Positions 57,045 through 64,000 of a stretch of DNA of 64,000 bases are shown here, piece by piece. A program made the position numbers and the translations under genes. Numbering within the stretch: the stretch's first letter is position 1; each line of letters starts with the position of its first letter. Below the pieces are notes generated by a model. That model searched no databases, was not told where the DNA came from, and saw only the letters and a list, made by a program, of their open reading frames with translations. The stretch comes from Thelonectria olida. Lineage: Eukaryota; Ascomycota; Sordariomycetes; Hypocreales; Nectriaceae. The stretch spans positions 682,001 through 746,000 of the forward strand of contig JAGPYM010000007.1 in NCBI GenBank assembly GCA_020736575.1, in the 5' to 3' direction.

Positions 57045-60000
57045 GAGGTGCGGCCTCGTGCCCTAATTGTGCATCCACAGAACATTGTCCCTATTTTGGG
57101 ACATTTTCGAAGGTTACAGTAGCATCGGCTTCAACCTCTTCAGGTGGTCCGAACAGTGCGGAATCGGGATGGAGCGGGGGCAACAAATATTCTGGTCAAG
57201 GTCAATATATCAGATGTTGACCACCATGGCGACCTCGTACGCAAGTTGTCACTTGACAATGGAGTTTTTTCTCCCTTTCAGGCACCAGACAGCCAACAAC
57301 CCCTAGAATCGAGGTGCGGGGATACTTTTTTTCGGCAGTCCGAGTTTGACGCTGCTTGAGTGGCTATTACCGGACGATGACTGGTGGGAGACAGATGCGT
57401 GTGCGAGGGTGGGTAAAGGGTAAGTAGTGGCACGCCGGCTGTGGTCTGGCCATCATCAGGGGAGGGGCTCTACGTCATGCTGAGGATAGACGTCATCCTA
57501 CCATGTGTGCCGTGTGGTTCGTGCTGACAAGGACGACGAAACGTGACGGGAAAACCAATGGCCCGGAGCTGGAGATGCTCAGATCAGGCCAAGCGAGCAA
57601 GTTGTCATGATGCTATCGATAAAGGAGAGGGGCCAAAGAACGAGTTGCCCCAGATGCAAGCTGGCGGCAATATTAGATGGCGGCTCTTCTCGACTCCATA
57701 TCAGATGGGCGCAGGCGCCATGTCAGTGAAAGAGGAATGGAACGAAGAGCCGGGGCCAGGGGCAGAGGTTTGATAATCTCGTCACGATTTCACACGCACA
57801 GCTACTCGTCCAACACGAGCCAGTCAGCGACTGAGCAACAGGACGAAGCACAAGGTGAAGTGACATGGGAGGGCTGGAAAGGATGGTGACTGATGGTCAG
57901 AGTGGAAATGCAGGTGGTCTCATGACCTCCCATGCAACGCTAACAAATGGCCGATTTTAGGTTCACAAAATCCACGACCCATCTGATCAGGAAGAGAGGA
58001 AAAAAGGGGGGTCGAGTTGTCGAGTTGTCCAACCACCAAAGAGCAACGACCAGCTAGGGTAACTTTGGCAATTGAAAGCAGGCCTAGTTGACATTGGTGC
58101 TCGGAACAGCATTCACCAACAGCCATGCTGTCGATTTCAATTCGTCTTGGCCATTGGCTGCTTTCAGGTATTGGCAACCTTGGACCCTCCGGAACTCTCG
58201 CATATGATCTCAACTCCACCCAGCAAGCGTCTCATCAGAGTTGGCACTTAAACGGAGCGCACGGCGTCATGGATTCAGCGCATCATCGCAGAGGCGGAAG
58301 ACAAGTATCTAACTGGAATCCAGATCAGATTCCCTTTTCGGCCCTCGCGGATCTGAAAGCATAGGCGAAGTCCTAACGCCACGAAGAGATTCTTGAGCCT
58401 TCAGGGCATTTGGCTCCTTCGAGGTTGTCACATGTTCGGCGGCTCTTGGCTAACGACCTGGACTATCTGATTCTCTGTCTGCTCCGCACCATCTGATGAA
58501 ATATCAGATCCGGCATGCGAGAAGCAGTCCTTATTTCGGTTATACGCCCGGGAATCTGCCTAGTTGAGGACATGGTCCATTGCGTGGCCCAACATCATCT
58601 TACTTGGCATCGGCAAACATTGGTCGGCATAGATCTAACGCCGTCGACTACTCGCATCCCGCCGTCGGGTCACTGATTGTCACAAATCACTGCCACTAGC
58701 GAGAGCTCGCTTGATGCCAGCATGGGTTTCATGCCTCGTGGCAACGAGTCTTTCAGTCGATCCTATTGGTTGTTTTGGTTTGTGTCAACTCCCTTCTGCA
58801 TTCGATGTGAGTCTATCCAAACATCAATTCAGACTACGCAGAGCAAATCATTGCCCGCCTCCACTCACCTACAGGTCTATTTTTGAAACCCGTCCGTGTA
58901 TGTACGGCGTCAGTGAGGCGTGTTTGTTGGCCTGTCAGCCCACATCCGTGTCTCGAAAGAAAGACGGTCGCTTCTCAAAAGGCCATGGCTTGGTACGGTT
59001 GAACCTCTACCGGCCCTTGGGTCTGTCCAGCTTGTCAGGGATGGCTGGGCCATTCAGCCAAGTTTTGGCCAGTGCGTGGCAAGACTCTTGTTTCGTCGGA
59101 CGAACACGCCTTACCTACTCACGTCCTAAGGCAGTGTGCAAAAGCGACAGCCTAGCAAGCGAGTTTGACGGCCCTGATATCGGGCTAACAAAGCCGTTCC
59201 TGGACAATAAGGATAGAACGAGGTTATGATCTGTGCTTGGCATGGCCATTCGTTCGCGGCCGGGTCAGTGACCCGAACACATGGACGCACGTTCGTCGAT
59301 CAGTCGGCTAATTAATCTGGTCATAGACCAGTCCCAAATGCGTTGGTGAGGTCGTCTGTTGTAACAGACATCAAGCTTACACGGTCGAGGCACATGGTGA
59401 GGATTTTCCCGTCTCGTCTCCCGGGAACTATTCCTTGCGGGTTTCTTCTGAACATGCGCCGAGCTTTGGTAATATCTCATGGATACAAGATCCTAGGACA
59501 AGGGCCCTCGACAGGTCGATGCTACGGTGCCACGAACCTAGGTGAGATCCGTGACATCCTGTCAGTCGGGAGCAACCCATTGGCTTGGTCACCTCAGAAA
59601 ATCGAACCCCCTTTGCCTGGCACCTGGGTACATGCTCTATCCAGAACCAGTCTGAAGATGCATTCATTTCAGATTGAGGTGCGTCGCGGGCTGGGCCCAC
59701 TCAATGCAGCGCAAGAATGGGCTGCTTTTGCACCTCTCGTACCTCGTGATGACACTCATCCACCAGATCGACATGGCGTTGTGGTTCTCTCGCAGCGGGC
59801 CGGATGCGCCTCAACGCCTATCACGAGGTTGACGGACATTGCGTTTGGAAACCGCAGCACACCCAACCTGGTCACTATCGTCACCACAAGTCGCATGTCC
59901 TGCATCTCAGGTCCTAAACAGCAAAGACCGCAGTTTTGAGCCCAGACGTTTGGAACCACAACATCTACTAGTCCTACCCCGAGTGTAGGGTAAGCTGCAC

Positions 60001-62663
60001 GGCGGGGAGGGACAACATCACGCCAACATCAGTTTCCCTACGTACCACCACGACGGATCATCCCCTGCAGCGCGACATTGCAAAAGCATAGCGAGAGCAT
60101 GGCCGTGCAATTTCCTGGCGAGAGGAACGCCGCTATGGTCGCCATTTGCCCGTCTGCCCGTTCAGATCACCTCAACATCCAGCGCCCGTCCCCTTGCCGG
60201 GGGCTCTCAGTCAAGACGTGAAGCAAACATACCATCATGTTGCTTATGTCTACACCCCCCTGGGTCATGTACGGTGACGTGTTGATGCACATTGAGGCCT
60301 CTACAACGGTCCGAGAGACCCCAATGATGGGACATACTATGTACTACATACGACTTTCGTTAGGAAATCCTATAGAACGACCCATGTATCGTGACGAGAC
60401 ACCTGCGCGGAGGGGTGCAACCAAGGGTCAAGGATCCATCGACATGCACGATTGCTTTCTTCAAAATTTCCAACGCCATGACTCGAAGAGGCTTATAGTC
60501 AGCTAATAGAAACACGATGGGCAGCGTTTGGCCGCGGCATTATACGAACGGCCATACGTCCATACGTCCATTCTCAGAAGCTCTCGCGAAGAAATGCCGG
60601 CCGCCGTCCTCATTTCAGAAGCCCTCGGTACCCCGAGGTTCCTATCCTGATCCGACATGGCATTTGCCTGCCCCCAAAGGCGCGTTCAAGAGGGCCTTGA
60701 CGCCCACCGGATACATGAACCAGGTCCTAAGCATGTATGTGATCGTGGGACACGGGTACGCCAGAGGCCCATGCTCCTCCCGTTACCGGGTCGAAGCCAA
60801 CCATACGGACAGCATTGGACAGAAGATGGCCAGCCGCGAGGGAGCCAAGACGGAGAGGAGCGCACGGCACGGCAGGCCAGCGCAGCCTGGAGTTGAATCG
60901 AGTTGAGCTCAACTGAGGCAGACCTTTGCCAGACCGAACCTTTGTCATACGTTGAAGAGGCCGCACACCCTCATTTGTCAGGACTCCGTGGTTCGACAGG
61001 CGGGAGCAGTAACTAGTGACTCGCTCCCAAACCTCGTGGCTCTCTCGTTTCATCTCCGACTTCCTTGGTTCACTCTCGGAGGAAAGAGTTTGTCTTGTCC
61101 TACTTGTCCGTACCGGGACATAGATCGTCATCTCCGGGTGACCCCTGGCCTGGCCTCAGCCCCGTGAATGCTACAATACTGCGCACATGGCTCGCATATC
61201 GAAGGCTTTCAGCGCTTCGGTCCTGTCTCTGGTAAACACCAAGGCTACATTGGGGACAATGTCCCACCCCCCCAATTCCCTCATAGTGTACCGAAAGTCT
61301 CTCAACCAACGCAGCAAAGAATCATGAATAAAGCTCATTTCGCCCCCTTGTCCGAGGAATATTACTCATACTTCCTGTTTTCTCTTGGACGTCCTGGCCT
61401 CTTCACCCTCACCACCCTTTGTCCTACATAACATACATAGCTCACATCCGAATCCGCACATGCCCTGTGCCACGCTTCCATATTCAGCGACGTGCATCAA
61501 GCCCGTAACAATGCCCGCCGCCAAACCTCCCACCCAATCCGAACCTGCCGGCTCAGTCCCCCGGCTCGTTAGTTTCTGGTCCCCGTTCTCCTCGATGCAG
61601 GCTGAGAGTAAGCTGAAGAGAAAAAAATCCCCGTCTCGTAATTAACAAGAGCTCGTTGGAGGCGAGTGCGGAGAGGACATTCCATCAACAAGGCCGTAAG
61701 CTGTTGGTTACGGCAGCAAGTCATAAACAGTCAGGGACCCGCTCACACGCCCTTCTTGTTTGCTTCATTGCAGCCTAACTTGCTCTGCAGCCTCGGTACG
61801 ACACAGATGGCTGAGTCCAGTAAACGAAATGCCATCATGGTATAGCACCTTTGGCGACTGAGAAGACAGCGTGACTCTCCGACAGTACCTCCCATGACAC
61901 ACGTGGAACCTGTCATTGGAGCCAAGATGACGGAGAGTTCTATTGTGGCATTCACACCTCACATGTTACCGTGCCATATGTCCGCTCACTGCTTCCAGTG
62001 GTTCCTTTCTTTGTTGGAAACTCGGCTTGCACGTCGTCGTCCCCTGGGCGAGAGATGGCATGCCGGATTGGTCCAGGGCCTATGGGGAATGTTGCCTTGT
62101 AGCCGTTGGGCGTCGTCAGAGGGGCTTTGGAAGCGGATTCGTTTCCTTGGCTTGTCCCCTCCTCCCCGCGGGGACTGGGCAAGCTTGCGGCTGGCGCTCT
62201 GGTTTTCCTCCGGCTTTTGGCGGTCGATCTCTGTGGAGCGTTGACGCGAGCTAGGCTACTACCTTATCCGAGGATAGTTCTATTCGTCGATAGGGACGTG
62301 GTACTGTGGCTTGTTGAGGGCCCTAGGGAGGGGTCGAGTTATGTGGTAGCGAGAAACGACAGGATCCGGCGGACATGACTTGTCACATTGGCTTGCGGGT
62401 TTAGGAATAGAGTGACACCGAATGGTTCATGGAACGGACGCGAGATGAGCTAATCATGTCGTGATTCAAGGATCAAATTTGGTTGTGATGTTCGGAACTC
62501 GGGCTTGGTTCCTTGTCCTAATACATACTGCCATCTCCCAGCCCCCTCCCTTTGTCACCAAGTTTGCGTCAGCCATAGTCGTGTCCGTTTCGACTGTCTC
62601 AAGCGAACCCGATAGTTCTTCAACAGTGCTCCACATACAGGGTCAACAAACCCGTCTCCCTAC
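57045..62663. other. Gene desert, right part
   Basis: 5.6 kb without a recognisable gene, RNA or transposon. Open frames on both strands are short and random in composition. Base composition is ordinary, unlike the element to the left. The right end should contain the 3' flank of the PFK-2 gene. Confidence 0.5.
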
Positions 62664-64000
62664 CTAATCTTCATCATCTACCTTGTCAGCGACCAGGTCC
62701 TTGACAGTCTTGATGACTCTCTCGGCTGCGGATGGACGATCCACAGGCTCGGCCGGGCTCCCAATGCCGCTAGGAATTGGTGTCAGCTGGGCACTCTGAA
62801 TGGCGCTGCCGGGAACGGGGATCTTGATATCCTGAGGTGATCCTGGAATAATCTTGGGGTCAAGCCCCGGGATGTGGATGCGCTGGGCCTCATTCTGATA
62901 AGCGGCGGGAATGATTTCGATGATCTCGTCGCGTGGGAACTTGAGCACTGGAATATCCATAGTGGAACAGTGCATGAGGTAGGCGTATAGGACGCGGAGG
63001 ACCGACTCGTGCGCAATGATCAGGAGGTCGTGTTGTTCTCTCTCAAGCTCAAGAATGATGGGCTCGAGACGAACAGCCAGGTCATGATACGACTAGGAAC
63101 TGGAGTCAGCATGTCTCCAACAAATGGGCTACTTTCTAGGGGTTAGTACTTCTGCGCGGGGGTAGCGATGATGGTACGGGTCGAGTTCGTGCTTCTCGAC
63201 CTCGTCGGGGTAGATCTGGCGGATCATCCGTTCTGACATCTTTTCGCAGACGCCTGGGTTGATCTGACTGAGCTGCGTTCGTTGTCGAACCTTGAAGCCC
63301 CGTTCCTTGAGACAGTCTGCGGTCTGAACGGTGCGGAGTCTGGTCGATGTCCAGACAGCCAGAGGCGGTAGAGGTGCGTTGGATCCGCCCTCGGCGATTT
63401 GCTTCAGCCGCTCTTGTTCGCGAGCCTTCACGAGCGCTTCGGTCATCTTCTCAGCGTACTCCCTTCCTTCTTGTGAGAGCGGGGCGTCTGCCTTGTACAG
63501 GTCTTCCTCGGTGGAGGTGCCGGCTCGCGCAAAGAAGGTCTTGCGAGACTTGATGTGTAGATTGGTAAGGTAGAAGACGATTCGATGGGAGAGATAGTTG
63601 AAGCTGACGTTGTTGTAGAAGAACTTTTGACCGGCGTTGATCATTTTGATGTAGTTCAGTTCCTTTTCGTTCATCGACTCAAAGACAGGAATCTTCATCT
63701 CAATCCGTCGGAGGTACAGCAGGGCCGCTTCGTCGGGATCCATGCCCGCAAACTATCGACTGATGAGCCTCAACGTCGAACACTGGGAAAAGCCTAGAGT
63801 ACTCACATCAGGCGAGGAGATCTTGACATTTCGGGCATTCTCTCTGAGGATACGCTCGTCGTCTACGTACGATTCGATGAACAAGGTCTGTGCAGATGGA
63901 TGTTAGCAGCGAATCCAGGCCACGGAGCATGGACAGCTCAAGTACCTGGACATCGTGCTTGGCAAATTCCTTGGCTAGCGATCGCCGGCCACTCGCAGTA
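62664..64000 (-). CDS. pfk2: 6-phosphofructo-2-kinase with degenerate fructose-2,6-bisphosphatase domain, 3' part
   Basis: Makes fructose-2,6-bisphosphate, the activator of glycolysis. Exons seen are from beyond 64000 to 63946, then 63887-63807, 63752-63150 and 63092-62664; the N-terminus is outside the window. The kinase part shows RRSLAKEFAKHDVQ-TLFIES, NVKISSPD-FAGMDPDEAA and IKMINAGQKFFYNNV. The phosphatase domain follows, but the catalytic RHG motif reads FARAGTSTEE, so the phosphorylated His is replaced by Ala. The second His is kept (IIAHESVLRVLYAYL), as are VWTSTRLRTVQTA and NPGVCEKM. Yeast Pfk26 likewise lacks this His (it has Ser) and is kinase-only. The last 80 residues are a Pro/Ile-rich tail. 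All junctions are in frame. Confidence 0.9.

Noticed and set aside
58711..59939. Plus-strand frames of 172 and 198 codons in the gene desert
   Set aside because: No recognisable motifs, random composition, no splice continuity. Kept only as part of the desert description.
1..64000. Biosynthetic gene cluster, CRISPR array, rRNA operon
   Set aside because: No PKS, NRPS, terpene-cyclase or P450 genes, no regular spacer repeats and no rRNA-like sequence were seen.

Overview
The window looks like nuclear DNA of a filamentous ascomycete (Pezizomycotina, most likely Sordariomycetes; this is inferred from gene content and gene structure, not from a database search). Introns are mostly 50-65 nt with GTAAGT-type donors and CTAAC-type branch sites. 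Genes lie on both strands without operons. The products are ordinary fungal housekeeping proteins.

Layout. 1-1068 holds the 5' half of a POT/PTR2 peptide transporter, cut by the window edge. 1069-5970 is a gene-poor stretch with a decayed, exonuclease-like relic (about 3.8-5.5 kb) followed by a row of small hairpins. 5971-50175 is a compact gene block: ERG2 sterol isomerase, IES1 (INO80 subunit), a MATE-like transporter, POM34 nucleoporin, a small unrecognised protein, a fumarylacetoacetate-hydrolase-family enzyme divergent from a DUF3500 protein, NTA1 N-terminal amidase with a very long disordered tail, a CSI2/PRM5-like membrane protein, a YOR1-type ABC-C transporter, CSL4 (exosome), a SEC2-domain protein, PUS4 (tRNA pseudouridine synthase), an RFTS-domain protein that may be the Raf2/DIM-7 type heterochromatin factor, CBP80 (cap-binding complex) and GSK3 kinase. 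50176-62663 is a 12.5-kb gene desert. In it sits a 1263-bp element (55780-57042) with 42-bp GC-rich terminal inverted repeats, TA on both sides, and an almost pure A/T interior. 62664-64000 is the 3' part of a 6-phosphofructo-2-kinase gene whose phosphatase domain has lost its catalytic histidine.

How the genes relate. CSL4, PUS4 and CBP80 all act on RNA (3' decay, tRNA modification, cap binding). IES1 and the RFTS protein act on chromatin. ERG2, NTA1, GSK3, PFK-2 and the transporters are independent metabolic or signalling genes. I see no biosynthetic gene cluster, rRNA, intact tRNA or CRISPR.

Most notable: the inverted-repeat element, whose only difference between arms is a C-to-T change at a CpA site (the RIP context); the phosphatase-dead PFK-2; the 13-nt microexon and split catalytic cysteine codon in NTA1; a GC-AG intron in the FAH-family gene; and a stop-free 57-nt intron in GSK3. 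Exon coordinates were set by hand from splice motifs and reading-frame continuity and have not been checked against transcripts.
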